A DNA stretch of 64,000 nt from positions 328,062 to 392,061 of the forward strand of contig JAISNV010000001.1 in NCBI GenBank assembly GCA_031276035.1, written 5' to 3'. Made by a program: the position numbers and the translations under genes. Positions 17,621-26,335 of the stretch are shown here, in pieces (positions within the stretch are counted from its first letter, which is position 1; every line of letters begins with the position of its first letter). This DNA is from Bacteroidales bacterium (lineage in GTDB: Bacteria > Bacteroidota > Bacteroidia > Bacteroidales > BM520). The notes under the pieces were generated by a model. That model was not told where the DNA came from, did not search any database, and worked only from the letters and a program-made list of their open reading frames with translations.

Positions 17621-18706
17621 CTATTTTTCAATTAACTTAACTTTCGGATCCACAACAGCGTATAGAATATCAGCCAAGATATTCAAAAGTACCAGCAGAA
17701 GCGAGATAAAAACAATACTTCCCATCAAAACAGGCATATCATATTTATCAAGAGCATCTACTATCATTGTACCCATTCCTTTCCAATCGAAAACATATTC
17801 AACAAAAACAGAACCGGCAAGCATTGTAGCAAACCAACCGGTTGAAGAAGTAATAATCGGATTTAAAGAGTTTTTCAAAGCATGCTTAAAAATTATTCTT
17901 CTGTTTGATAATCCCTTTGCTTTAGCTGTTCTGATGTAATCCATTGATAGTATATCCAGCAGAGAAGCACGAGTTAATTCGGTAATAACAGCGAGAGGAC
18001 GAATTCCAAGTGCTATCGAGGGTAAGATCAGGTTTGCCAAACTTAATTTTTCACCATTTCCGAAATCATCAATGGTATAAAGACTTCCCGTCATGTTGAG
18101 TCCGGTTATATCGCCCAACAAAAATGCAAAAATCCAGGCGATTAAAATCGCAAAGAAAAAAGACGGCAACGACATTCCGAAGACCGAACCCACCAGAGCT
18201 GTTTTATCGATAAACGAATCTTTATAAATTGCCGAAATAATTCCGAAAAACATACCAATAACCAGAGCAATAATCATTGCAACAACGGCAAGTACAAGAG
18301 TTTTCGGGAAAGCCTGTAAAATCATTTCTCCGACAGGTCTCTGTGCTTGATAAGAACGTTTCAGATACGGTGCTTTAGCCACAATTGATGTTTTTCCGAT
18401 TGTAACAATCTCGAAATACTTTGTGTATTTAGTATCATCCAAATAAAAAAAAGAGTCATTATCCTTTGAATTATAAAAGGATATCGGCGACATATCGTTA
18501 ATATATCCTATTAATTGAATGTATTTAGGTTGATCAAGTCCAAGGTCTTTAATAATTGCTTCAGTGGTGTTGATATCACTGCGCTGTCCGACCAACATTT
18601 TAGATGCATCTCCCGGCAAAATTTGGAAGAGTGCAAAAACAATTACAATAACTCCGAGCATTACTAAAATGCCATACCACAATCTATTTAATATGAATTT
18701 TAGCAT
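17621..18706 (-). CDS. ABC transporter permease, OppB/DppB type
   Basis: 361 aa. An N-terminal helix (residues 7-30, LNRLWYGILVMLGVIVIVF) leads into LFQILPGDA, the opening of DppB/OppB permeases. An extracytoplasmic insert follows at about 55-120, then five helices. The cytoplasmic EAA-like loop contains MDYIRTAKAKGLSNRRIIFK, which docks to an ATPase. By family it would be half of the membrane channel of a peptide or nickel importer. No OppC, OppDF or binding-protein gene is in the window, so its partners are remote or it was recruited for something else. Lies between the BT_3928-like gene (14 nt) and tpiA. Confidence 0.88.
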   Translation of the reverse strand: MLKFILNRLWYGILVMLGVIVIVFALFQILPGDASKMLVGQRSDINTTEAIIKDLGLDQPKYIQLIGYINDMSPISFYNSKDNDSFFYLDDTKYTKYFEIVTIGKTSIVAKAPYLKRSYQAQRPVGEMILQAFPKTLVLAVVAMIIALVIGMFFGIISAIYKDSFIDKTALVGSVFGMSLPSFFFAILIAWIFAFLLGDITGLNMTGSLYTIDDFGNGEKLSLANLILPSIALGIRPLAVITELTRASLLDILSMDYIRTAKAKGLSNRRIIFKHALKNSLNPIITSSTGWFATMLAGSVFVEYVFDWKGMGTMIVDALDKYDMPVLMGSIVFISLLLVLLNILADILYAVVDPKVKLIEK

Positions 18707-18720
18707 CTGACGGTGCGTAT

Positions 18721-19998
18721 TTACTCGAAAACTTTATCTAATTTTTCTATTGTAGGAACATTGTTTATAGACCATTTTTTCTTTACAATACCATTTTCCA
18801 TAGCAATAACTCCCGGATTTGAGCGTATAATTGTTTTTAACTCAATATCATCAGCATTGTAGAAATAAGCATCTAAATGAAGTTTATCCGCCAGCTCTTC
18901 ATACGTATCATAATCGGATGCCGTTAAGAAATATACATTATATCCTTTTTGGTGACAGTAATCAATAATCGGCATTAATTTCTCAAACTTCTTAATATCA
19001 ACATTTTCAATATAAGTTGAAACTATATAAATATTCGGATTAATATCGCTGACAACATTAACTGTTTCATTCTGGCCATCCATAGAAAAAAGCACAAGAT
19101 TGTGAGGATGAGTATTATTATCTATGACCACTTGTTCAACGAATGTCCAATTTTCCATCCAAAGAGAATCGCTGAAAGGAATATCCTTAGCATCTAAAGT
19201 TAATTCTTCGTGACTGGCATTATTTCTATATTTCACCTTATACTCTACAGGTACATGGTTTTCGGATTTCATATCATTACCTACTTTCCAATCGCGAAAA
19301 TCTATCGGCGGCAGAAATATCAAACTGTAAGACTGCAAACCAACAAATAAAACACCAAAAACAGAAGCTATTCCTATTTCAGCATTAGGATAGAATGTCG
19401 GTTTGATTTTTTTACGTGTAAACCACAGTGTTATAACGAATAAATCGATAGTAAGGTTCTTATAAAACGTTTGCCATTCAGTCATTTTTACTGCTTCACC
19501 GAAACAACCGCAATCTTTTACCAAGTTCATTGTTGCATCCAACAAAGTTGTTGTTGAAAAGAAGAGCATCATTAATGTTGTGATAATCAAAGTAAACTTC
19601 AATTTGATATTGAACAGAAGCATGATTCCCGTTAGAAACTCAACGAGGTTTAAGCCAATTGCCAAAACCGTCGAAAATTTCAAAGTCCATAGCGGCATAT
19701 TGTATGCCAGAAGGTAATCTTCGATTTTATAAGCGGTTCCTATAGGATCAACACCTTTGACGAAACCAGAAAAGATAAAGAGGCATCCTACTAATATTCT
19801 CGCTGCAACACCCAATGAGCGAGGAAGTTTCTTACCGAAAGCGATTATCAAAATAAACGGCACAAGGTATGCCAATAAGAAGTTCAGATTATAATCCTTA
19901 ATAAAATAAACACCGACAGCGCTGGCAATAATCAATAAAAAGATTAATACTGATATTATCGGGTTCATTTCTTTTTGTTTAGTATTATATTGCTTCAT
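18721..19998 (-). CDS. BT_3928-type membrane protein: DoxX/MauE-like domain plus thioredoxin-like domain
   Basis: 425 aa. About eight hydrophobic segments fall in residues 12-235. The central part (GCLFIFSGFVKGVDPIG ... KDCGCFGEAVKMTEW) is typical of DoxX/MauE-like domains, including the DCGCFG cysteine pair often involved in disulfide chemistry in related VKOR/MauE proteins. The last 130 residues look like a thioredoxin-fold domain (NVYFLTASDYDTYEEL, NPGVIAMENG) without a CxxC pair. Role is not established; membrane redox or detoxification is an inference. Second gene of the DUF1599-prmA operon, 14 nt before the ABC permease. Confidence 0.82.
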   Translation of the reverse strand: MKQYNTKQKEMNPIISVLIFLLIIASAVGVYFIKDYNLNFLLAYLVPFILIIAFGKKLPRSLGVAARILVGCLFIFSGFVKGVDPIGTAYKIEDYLLAYNMPLWTLKFSTVLAIGLNLVEFLTGIMLLFNIKLKFTLIITTLMMLFFSTTTLLDATMNLVKDCGCFGEAVKMTEWQTFYKNLTIDLFVITLWFTRKKIKPTFYPNAEIGIASVFGVLFVGLQSYSLIFLPPIDFRDWKVGNDMKSENHVPVEYKVKYRNNASHEELTLDAKDIPFSDSLWMENWTFVEQVVIDNNTHPHNLVLFSMDGQNETVNVVSDINPNIYIVSTYIENVDIKKFEKLMPIIDYCHQKGYNVYFLTASDYDTYEELADKLHLDAYFYNADDIELKTIIRSNPGVIAMENGIVKKKWSINNVPTIEKLDKVFE

Positions 19999-20077
19999 AA
20001 TTTATGGTTTTGGGTTATATAAATTTTGTTGTTAGGAATTTGTTGCTTGAAACCCGCAACTAACTTTCCGACTCTTG

Positions 20078-20617
20078 TTAATCTAATAAAATAAGCGCAA
20101 ACACAGAGTAAAGAATTATATCGTAGTAATTTGCATCTATTCCTTCGGAGACTAATGTTATTCCGTTTTTATTTTCTATTTGCTTAACTCTCAATAATTT
20201 CATTAAAATAATATCCACTATGGAACTTACTCTCATTTCCCTCCATGCCTCGTCATAATCGTGATTCTTATTTTCAAGCAAAGCCTTGGTTTTGACAGCG
20301 TAATGATCGTATAAAGCAAGTATTTCATCTTGATTCTCATCCACAGATTCTGTAAAACCTTTTTCAAGTTGAATTAAAGCCATTAAGGAATAATTAATTA
20401 TACCTACGAATTCATTTTGGATATTGTCTTCAACTTTTTGTGTACCTTTGCACTGAATTGAGCGAATTCTATGAGCTTTAATAAAGATTTGATCCGTTAG
20501 AGATGATGGTCTTAAAATTCTCCAGGCGCAGCCATAATCTTTCATTTTTGAAACAAAAAGCGTTCTACAATATTTTATTATCTCATCATATTTATTCAAT
20601 GTATCAGATACGGCCAT
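20078..20617 (-). CDS. DUF1599 (nucleotide modification associated domain 1) protein
   Basis: 179 aa. Two related halves: MKDYGCAWRILRPSSLTDQIFIKAHRIRSIQ and KNHDYDEAWREMRVSSIVDIILMKLLRVKQIE both carry K-x-x-D/H-Y-x-x-A-W-R-x-x-R-x-S-S, so the protein is an internal duplication of one helical repeat. This is the DUF1599 family; Pfam's nucleotide-modification association is a prediction and no reaction is proven. Soluble, no signal peptide. First gene of the leftward operon and divergent from folP, an arrangement recurrent in Bacteroidetes. Confidence 0.85.
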   Translation of the reverse strand: MAVSDTLNKYDEIIKYCRTLFVSKMKDYGCAWRILRPSSLTDQIFIKAHRIRSIQCKGTQKVEDNIQNEFVGIINYSLMALIQLEKGFTESVDENQDEILALYDHYAVKTKALLENKNHDYDEAWREMRVSSIVDIILMKLLRVKQIENKNGITLVSEGIDANYYDIILYSVFALILLD

Positions 20618-20719
20618 GATTTTCAGAAATTTATTTTTTTAAGAATTTAAAAAATTTAAGTTTATAAAGGTAATACTTTTTTTATAAATAGATAACGCCA
20701 GAATCTTAAAATAATTTTT

Positions 20720-21499
20720 ATGGACAGATGTAAGATTATGGGAATTGTAAATGTAACTCCCGACTCTTTTTATTCCGGCAGCAGATACAATGACGAAAGT
20801 TTGTTATTGAAGATAGTCGATAAGATGATTTCAGACGGTGCGGATATTATTGATATCGGCGGAGTTTCAACACGTCCCGGAAGTGCAATAATTACTGTTG
20901 ATGAGGAAGAAAAACGCGTTATGCCGGCAGTTAAATCCGTAAAAAAACATTTTCCCGAAATCGAAATATCAGTTGATACTTTCCGTGCGGTAATTGCCGG
21001 TAAATCTTGTGATGAAGGATGTACTATAATCAACGACATATCCGGCGGCATTGATGAAAAGCTTTTTGATATTGTTGCAAAGCATAAGGCAGCATATATA
21101 CTAATGCACTTCTATGGCGATAAAGAAGGACGGATGGAAAATCATATCTACAATGATATTATTGTTGATATGAAAGAATATTTCAAAGAAAAGATTGCAA
21201 AATTAAAATTAACCGGCATTGAGAAAATAATTATTGATCCCGGATTTGGTTTCAGCAAAACAATTGAAGAAAATTATCTTGTTCTAAAAAGACTTTCTAA
21301 GTTTAAGGAATTAGAATTTCCTATACTTGCCGGATTATCTCGAAAATCCATGATTTACAAACCTCTCAATATTACTCCCGAAGAAGCATTAAACGGGACA
21401 ACCGTTTTAAATACAATTGCACTATTAAACGGCGCTAATATTCTAAGAGTTCATGACGTAAAAGAAGCTGTAGAAGTTAGGAAATTAGTTGAGAGTTAA
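20720..21499 (+). CDS. folP: dihydropteroate synthase
   Basis: 259 aa. It condenses p-aminobenzoate with 6-hydroxymethyl-dihydropterin pyrophosphate in folate synthesis. IMGIVNVTPDSFYSGSRY (residues 7-24) is the pterin pyrophosphate loop 1, DIGGVSTRPGS is loop 2, and INDISGG, IIDPGFGFSK, GLSRKSM and LRVHDV complete the TIM-barrel ligand set. The N-terminus is short, beginning almost at strand 1, and no in-frame upstream start improves it. Divergent from DUF1599. In many Bacteroidetes cdaA follows directly; here about 4 kb of secreted-protein genes intervene. Confidence 0.95.
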   Translation: MDRCKIMGIVNVTPDSFYSGSRYNDESLLLKIVDKMISDGADIIDIGGVSTRPGSAIITVDEEEKRVMPAVKSVKKHFPEIEISVDTFRAVIAGKSCDEGCTIINDISGGIDEKLFDIVAKHKAAYILMHFYGDKEGRMENHIYNDIIVDMKEYFKEKIAKLKLTGIEKIIIDPGFGFSKTIEENYLVLKRLSKFKELEFPILAGLSRKSMIYKPLNITPEEALNGTTVLNTIALLNGANILRVHDVKEAVEVRKLVES

Positions 21500-21533
21500 A
21501 TAGACCCGATTATTAACTTTTTAATGCTATTAT

Positions 21534-22700
21534 TTAATATTCCGGCGGAATATCAGGAATAATAGCCGACCCTTCTTCTATAAACAATTCGGGGTCTGTT
21601 TCTATAACTCTGACAGTAAATTTAGTATTAGCAGAAACTTCAAATCCTTGCTCAAAAACTATTTCCTCTTTAGCCCATAAAGTTATGTTTTCTGACGTAT
21701 TGATATTAGCGGTATGCCCTGTTCCACCAAGTCTTAACTTTTTATGGACTTTAAAAATATGCGGATCAGACATACTGAATGACATGGGCCAATACTCATA
21801 ATTAAAACCTTCTTTGAGTTTGTAGCTACGTACATAATCAACTTTAAATGTTTCATTTAGTAAAGATAAGTCCGTAATAGTATCTACCAATGAGTAACTT
21901 AATTGAATTTTCTGTCTAATCGCATTATCAATATCTACGCAAGTAAAAATATTATTATTAGATATCATACCTTCATTATCTGTATGAACTATTCTACTTG
22001 TAATGTTACCATTAATAAAAAAGGTTATCTCATTTGGTAGCCATTCTACTGCAAATGTAGCCCAAATACCAAACATATTTCTGTCGTATTCCAAACTTTG
22101 CCAAACATGTGACTGACTAGGTTTATTTAAATTATGATTAAAGTTCTGATCAATTTTATTATCTACAATAGTTCCCGGTCTTTCAAAAACGTCTATCTCA
22201 TCATATTCAAGTCCATTACTACCCCAGAGCCAGAAACATGGTCGCAAAATCTCACTATTTGGAAGATAACAACTAATCTCAAGATAACCATAGCGGATAG
22301 CATCAATCATCTCACCATAACCACTTGAGTAATAATAATTTATCCTATTTACAGTATCATACCAAATACCTAACCAAAGTGGTGGATCTTCTTGTTTAAT
22401 AGATAACTCAAGATATCCGTCATTTATATCAACATTATAATATTTAAAAGCAGCATATGGAGACATTGAATGAGCAAAATCATTCATTTTTCTCCATTTT
22501 GTATTATCAAAACTATTAAACTCATCACTATATTTATCGCTCTTTATCCATCCAGATGTCAGCGGAATTATATCTTCAGGAAAGGTTTCATATTTATAAT
22601 TCTTAACATTCGCCATTGAACAATAACTCTGGCAAAATAATAGCGAGCTTGTAAACCCTAAAAATATGACTACTGCTATTTTGTTATAGTTTATTTTCAT
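21534..22700 (-). CDS. secreted family 16 glycoside hydrolase-like protein
   Basis: 388 aa with a signal peptide at residues 1-24. GH16 enzymes cut beta-1,3/1,4-glucans, galactans or related polymers. The catalytic E-x-D-x-x-E triad is visible in YDEIDVFE (E168, D170, E173), preceded by CFWLWG and the family-typical RYGYLEISCYLP. WATFAVEWLPNEITFFING gives the following beta-jellyroll strands. Residues from about 320 form an extra C-terminal beta domain (TANINTSENITLWAKEEIVF, FEVSANTKFTVRV) of a kind frequent on Bacteroidetes exoproteins. No T9SS tail is obvious. Substrate unknown. Downstream gene of a leftward trio of secreted proteins. Confidence 0.83.
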   Translation of the reverse strand: MKINYNKIAVVIFLGFTSSLLFCQSYCSMANVKNYKYETFPEDIIPLTSGWIKSDKYSDEFNSFDNTKWRKMNDFAHSMSPYAAFKYYNVDINDGYLELSIKQEDPPLWLGIWYDTVNRINYYYSSGYGEMIDAIRYGYLEISCYLPNSEILRPCFWLWGSNGLEYDEIDVFERPGTIVDNKIDQNFNHNLNKPSQSHVWQSLEYDRNMFGIWATFAVEWLPNEITFFINGNITSRIVHTDNEGMISNNNIFTCVDIDNAIRQKIQLSYSLVDTITDLSLLNETFKVDYVRSYKLKEGFNYEYWPMSFSMSDPHIFKVHKKLRLGGTGHTANINTSENITLWAKEEIVFEQGFEVSANTKFTVRVIETDPELFIEEGSAIIPDIPPEY

Positions 22701-22710
22701 CTTGCATCAT

Positions 22711-24033
22711 TTAAAAGTTATTTTTTATACACCTAACACATCTAACAATTGCAGCAATACTATTTCCTCTATACATCTTATTATCATCCGCATGTATAAT
22801 ACGAAAAATAGGCCAAGGTTCCTCATTACCATGAGAATTTACAAAATGGTCTATAGTGGATGTCCAAAAGGCTTGAACATTATCTACTTCATGTATATTA
22901 CATCCTAAAATAAGAAATCCTATAGCATTTGTTGATTCTTTATTGTAATCATAACTAATCCAATGTAAGGTGCCGGGTTCTTTTATCATAGATGCTTGAT
23001 TAGTACCTCTGCCACCATCAAAATATAATTCTTCTTCACTTATTCCTAAGTATCTTTCCAACTCAATCCATTCATCATCACTCGGAACGTGCCATCCATT
23101 GGGACATATTCCTTGAATAATATCAGGTATAGTATCTGAAACAACTATACGCTCACTTACAATACCCCATAGGTAAGATAAACCATTGTCAACAACGCCA
23201 TAATTTAAAGGATGAGTTGTACATGAATATTGAATATACGGTATATCTCCGGCAGTAATTCCATTCGCATATCTCCATGATCTCAAATTTTGCCTCATCC
23301 AACATTGATTTCCAATTTGTACCGTCTCATATATATTACCTTCATAATCTGTTACCGTTCCGCAATCGCAAGGTTTACTTAAATATGTTATATAGCTGTC
23401 GCCGTTTTCTGGAATTTTCTCTACAAGATTACCATGGAAATCGGTTGCAAAAACCGTTAGTCTAACCGTATCTCCTTCTTTGTAATTTAAGGTTAATAGT
23501 TCTTCTTTGGACTTTAAAATATCAGCACGATAATTATCATAAGCAACAACATCTATCTTGCCGGTGTTTTGTTCGCCTAATAATTTGTATAAAAAGACTT
23601 CTTTTGCGGTTTGTAATCGCAAAATATAAATGCCCTTTTTACCTATAGTTATATCTATAGTATTAGCAAATGAAATACTTTTTTCTTTTATTACCGATTT
23701 TCCGTTAATATCAAATATTTGTAAAGACACTTTCCCATAGTTTTCAGAATCAATATTTAACCTTGTAAAACCTGGAATATTTATTTCTAAGGTAATTGCA
23801 TTATCGTAACATTCGATACCAGATAATTGGCTCAGATTAATCTCATAATTTGTTGTATTAATATCTAAATCCGTTAACATTACATTTGTTTTAGTCGTTA
23901 AATCTTCAACTAATATTGAGTCTAAATACTGGGGACTCCCTTCAAATAAAGCCTGTATATATACAACGGTTTCTTGAGAAAAGATTTTGAATGAAAAGAG
24001 CAAGAATGTTGAAAGTATTGTGAAATTTTTCAT
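22711..24033 (-). CDS. secreted FISUMP-domain protein with an internal sorting-tail-like beta domain
   Basis: 440 aa, signal peptide at residues 1-19 (ending KIFSQ). Residues of about 80-150 (VSLQIFDINGKSVIKE, KKGIYILRLQTAKEVFLYKL) look like a T9SS type A sorting domain placed internally. The second half is a FISUMP domain (Fibrobacter succinogenes major paralogous domain). It has DYEGNIYETVQIGNQCWM, CPNGWHVPSDDEW, FWTSTIDH and the terminal RCVRC with paired cysteines. FISUMP domains occur in large families of cell-surface proteins; function unknown. Tightly spaced (10 nt) with the neighbours on both sides, so it forms one unit with the GH16-like and S74/T9SS proteins. Confidence 0.83.
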   Translation of the reverse strand: MKNFTILSTFLLFSFKIFSQETVVYIQALFEGSPQYLDSILVEDLTTKTNVMLTDLDINTTNYEINLSQLSGIECYDNAITLEINIPGFTRLNIDSENYGKVSLQIFDINGKSVIKEKSISFANTIDITIGKKGIYILRLQTAKEVFLYKLLGEQNTGKIDVVAYDNYRADILKSKEELLTLNYKEGDTVRLTVFATDFHGNLVEKIPENGDSYITYLSKPCDCGTVTDYEGNIYETVQIGNQCWMRQNLRSWRYANGITAGDIPYIQYSCTTHPLNYGVVDNGLSYLWGIVSERIVVSDTIPDIIQGICPNGWHVPSDDEWIELERYLGISEEELYFDGGRGTNQASMIKEPGTLHWISYDYNKESTNAIGFLILGCNIHEVDNVQAFWTSTIDHFVNSHGNEEPWPIFRIIHADDNKMYRGNSIAAIVRCVRCIKNNF

Positions 24034-24043
24034 GATTATTTGA

Positions 24044-25054
24044 TTATTTTGTTAATATCATTTTCTTTGTATCAATTTCTTTATTGTTTACAATTAAAGA
24101 ATATAAATACATTCCTGCAGAATATTCATTCGCAGAAATTTGAATAGAACCCTTTCCTTGAGAAACCGGATATGACTTTAATAATGTACCTTGCAGATTA
24201 TAGATGTTTAATGCGGCATTTGTTTTAATATCTTCATTAATTTCATAATCTATATTAGTTGAAGTGTTAAACGGATTAGGGGTGTTTTGGTGCAATATTG
24301 ATTTTGCGTAACTAATTTGATTTATAGAATTATCGTCAATGTTTTCAGATTTTATCACAGCATCTCCATCTGATTTTTCAATAAGTCTCCTCAAGTAATT
24401 TATTTCTTCTTGTTGCTCTTTAAAAGCTTCAACTAAAACAACAATTATTGCATTATAATCTATTGCTTTTCTTCCGTCAGAGAAAGTTCGTATTGCATCC
24501 GGCAATACTTTTTCAATATCACCGGCAATTAATCCGATTTCTTTTTTCGAATAATCTGTAATTAGTCCTTCAATGGCATCTTTTGATACATATTTATTCT
24601 CAGTTAAGTCTTTGTATAATGAATCATAGTTAATTAGTGTGCTGTTTTGTGCAAAGTACCTACCATTTAATTTTGAGATAATTTCAGAAGCATTTTCAAT
24701 TTCGCTCTTACTTTCTGAGCCTGTTCGATTTGAAAAGGCAAGGAGATTTGTGTAATATACTCCTCCATTTCCCAAGACACAAAATGTATGTATTGTATCA
24801 TTTATCATTTGAACGATATATGATTTTGAGTGTTGGTGTTTTGCATATGTTAAATTCATCCATGCCCAAGCATTGTATAATTGCGGAGAGAAATAAGTAT
24901 ACCCGCTCGGTTGTATTTGTATTCCACCACTTTTAGTTAAACTCATTAAGCTTATGTGCTGATCATCATGTATTTTTATTTGAGACTTTAATGGATAAGC
25001 AAATAAAATGGAAATAGAGATTAAAATAACTGAAAGGTAAAAATCATTTTTCAT
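24044..25054 (-). CDS. T9SS-sorted protein with an S74-type intramolecular chaperone domain
   Basis: 336 aa from ATG 25052-25054. A longer frame from TTG 25093 is rejected because its start codon lies inside a TATATTTG -7 box and because the signal peptide (MKNDFYLSVILISISILFAYPLKSQ, about 25 residues) begins at the chosen ATG. Residues of about 145-225 (YDSLYKDLTENKYVS, KEIGLIAGDIEKVLPDA, KAIDYNAIIVVLVEAFKEQQ, then a coiled coil) match the tail-spike/peptidase S74 chaperone domain. The last 75 residues (HQNTPNPFNTSTNIDYEI ... SAGMYLYSLIVN ... KKMILTK) are a T9SS type A sorting tail. Expected at the cell surface or released. First gene of the secreted trio. Confidence 0.85.
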   Translation of the reverse strand: MKNDFYLSVILISISILFAYPLKSQIKIHDDQHISLMSLTKSGGIQIQPSGYTYFSPQLYNAWAWMNLTYAKHQHSKSYIVQMINDTIHTFCVLGNGGVYYTNLLAFSNRTGSESKSEIENASEIISKLNGRYFAQNSTLINYDSLYKDLTENKYVSKDAIEGLITDYSKKEIGLIAGDIEKVLPDAIRTFSDGRKAIDYNAIIVVLVEAFKEQQEEINYLRRLIEKSDGDAVIKSENIDDNSINQISYAKSILHQNTPNPFNTSTNIDYEINEDIKTNAALNIYNLQGTLLKSYPVSQGKGSIQISANEYSAGMYLYSLIVNNKEIDTKKMILTK

Positions 25055-25090
25055 AATAAAATAGTTTAGTGTTAATAAAAATAATTTTCG

Positions 25091-25098
25091 CAAATATA
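25091..25098 (-). promoter_or_regulatory. -7 box that fixes the start of the S74/T9SS gene
   Basis: Reads TATATTTG on the minus strand, 36 nt upstream of ATG 25054, and overlaps the alternative TTG start at 25093. It probably drives all three secreted-protein genes. Confidence 0.6.
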
Positions 25099-25472
25099 TA
25101 TGATATTTTACAAAAGAAATTATACATTTCTACCACAAATTTACACCAATCTGTCAATATAATTCAAAAAACTACGTGCTTTAGGTTTAATAATCAGCGA
25201 TGCCTTTTCAATGCTGATATTTTTATTGTTCAATAATTAGATTCTTTAATGTTTCAAATTTATTACGATTTTTTGAGTATTTAATGTTTTTTTTGTTAAA
25301 TAATGTTAACAACATATATTGTTGGCTATCACATAAAAAACCGCAAAATGTTTAACCCTTTGAACAAATTTATTAATTCCAAACCATTATCAATTAACAA
25401 TAAACTATTAATTTTCCATTCTCAATTCTCCATTACTAATTAATTCTCTATCTTTGCCGAAATTTATAAATT
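25099..25472. other. AT-rich intergenic region upstream of cdaA
   Basis: About 370 nt between divergent transcription units. No ORF or stable hairpin stands out. It contains the far-upstream part of the S74/T9SS promoter and, at its right end, the cdaA promoter. Confidence 0.5.
25449..25456 (+). promoter_or_regulatory. -7 box of cdaA
   Basis: TATCTTTG, exact TAnnTTTG, 16 nt upstream of the ATG at 25473. This gives cdaA its own promoter, consistent with its separation from folP. Confidence 0.65.
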
Positions 25473-26264
25473 ATGATTTTACTAAATTTATGTTACATCG
25501 CCTTTCGTATAGTTGATGTTATTGACATTATTTTAGTTGCATTCTTATTATACGCTTTATACAGATTGCTCAAAGGAACAGCAGCAATAAATATTTTTTT
25601 CGGAATTATCGCAATTTTTATTTTATGGAAGATTGTGGAAGTATTTCAAATGAAAATGCTTAGCGAAATTCTCGGAGCCTTTATTTCAGTAGGATTTATC
25701 GCACTTATTGTTGTTTTTCAACCCGAAATACGAACTTTCTTATTAATGATAGGAAAGCCTATAGGCGACAGACAGAAAGGAAGAATGAAAATTTTCAACC
25801 GGTTTGGAAAAAAAGATACTCTCGATTACGATATTATTGTCCGTTCTTCTTATCGTTTAGCTCAAAGTAGAACCGGCGCTATAATTATCATCACACGCGA
25901 AAACAATTTATTAAATATTGTAAATACGGGAGAGAAACTCGATGCGGATTTATCCTTAAGATTATTGGAAAATTTGTTTTACAAAAACTCTCCTTTACAC
26001 GATGGCGCTATAGTTATTACGAAAAACAAAATTATCGCCGCCGCATGCATTCTTCCGGTATCCAAGAATGTTGACTTACCAAGCGAATACGGACTAAGGC
26101 ACAGGTCAGCAATTGGTCTCACGGAACAAACCGACGCCGTAGCAATAATAGTTTCCGAACAAAGAGGAACGGTTTCCCTAAGCATAGAAGGCCGTGTATT
26201 TGACAATATTTCTCCTAAGGAACTCTCGAAGAATATTAATGAGTTGTTTATGATAGAAGAATAG
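25473..26264 (+). CDS. cdaA: membrane diadenylate cyclase (c-di-AMP synthase)
   Basis: 263 aa. Three N-terminal membrane helices (about residues 5-75) precede a DisA_N/DAC domain from about residue 95. The two catalytic signatures are intact: LHDGAIVITKNK (DGA motif) and LRHRSAIGLTEQTD (RHR motif), which together join two ATP into c-di-AMP. This is the CdaA architecture; c-di-AMP typically controls potassium and osmotic balance and wall homeostasis. No ybbR-type CdaR partner follows; def lies convergent downstream. The CPA2 antiporter at 61-63 kb is the sort of transporter c-di-AMP can control in other bacteria, but no RCK_C-like domain was recognised in it. Confidence 0.95.
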   Translation: MILLNLCYIAFRIVDVIDIILVAFLLYALYRLLKGTAAINIFFGIIAIFILWKIVEVFQMKMLSEILGAFISVGFIALIVVFQPEIRTFLLMIGKPIGDRQKGRMKIFNRFGKKDTLDYDIIVRSSYRLAQSRTGAIIIITRENNLLNIVNTGEKLDADLSLRLLENLFYKNSPLHDGAIVITKNKIIAAACILPVSKNVDLPSEYGLRHRSAIGLTEQTDAVAIIVSEQRGTVSLSIEGRVFDNISPKELSKNINELFMIEE

Positions 26265-26335
26265 CTTTGAGTTCCATGGGTAAGTAAAATTTCAAAAAGC
26301 AGATAATAATTTATATATTTGAAAATATTTAATTA

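Noticed and set aside
21534..25054. Secreted trio as a transposon cargo
   Set aside because: No terminal inverted repeats, transposase or target-site duplication seen; base composition by eye is similar to the surroundings. Kept only as a synteny observation.
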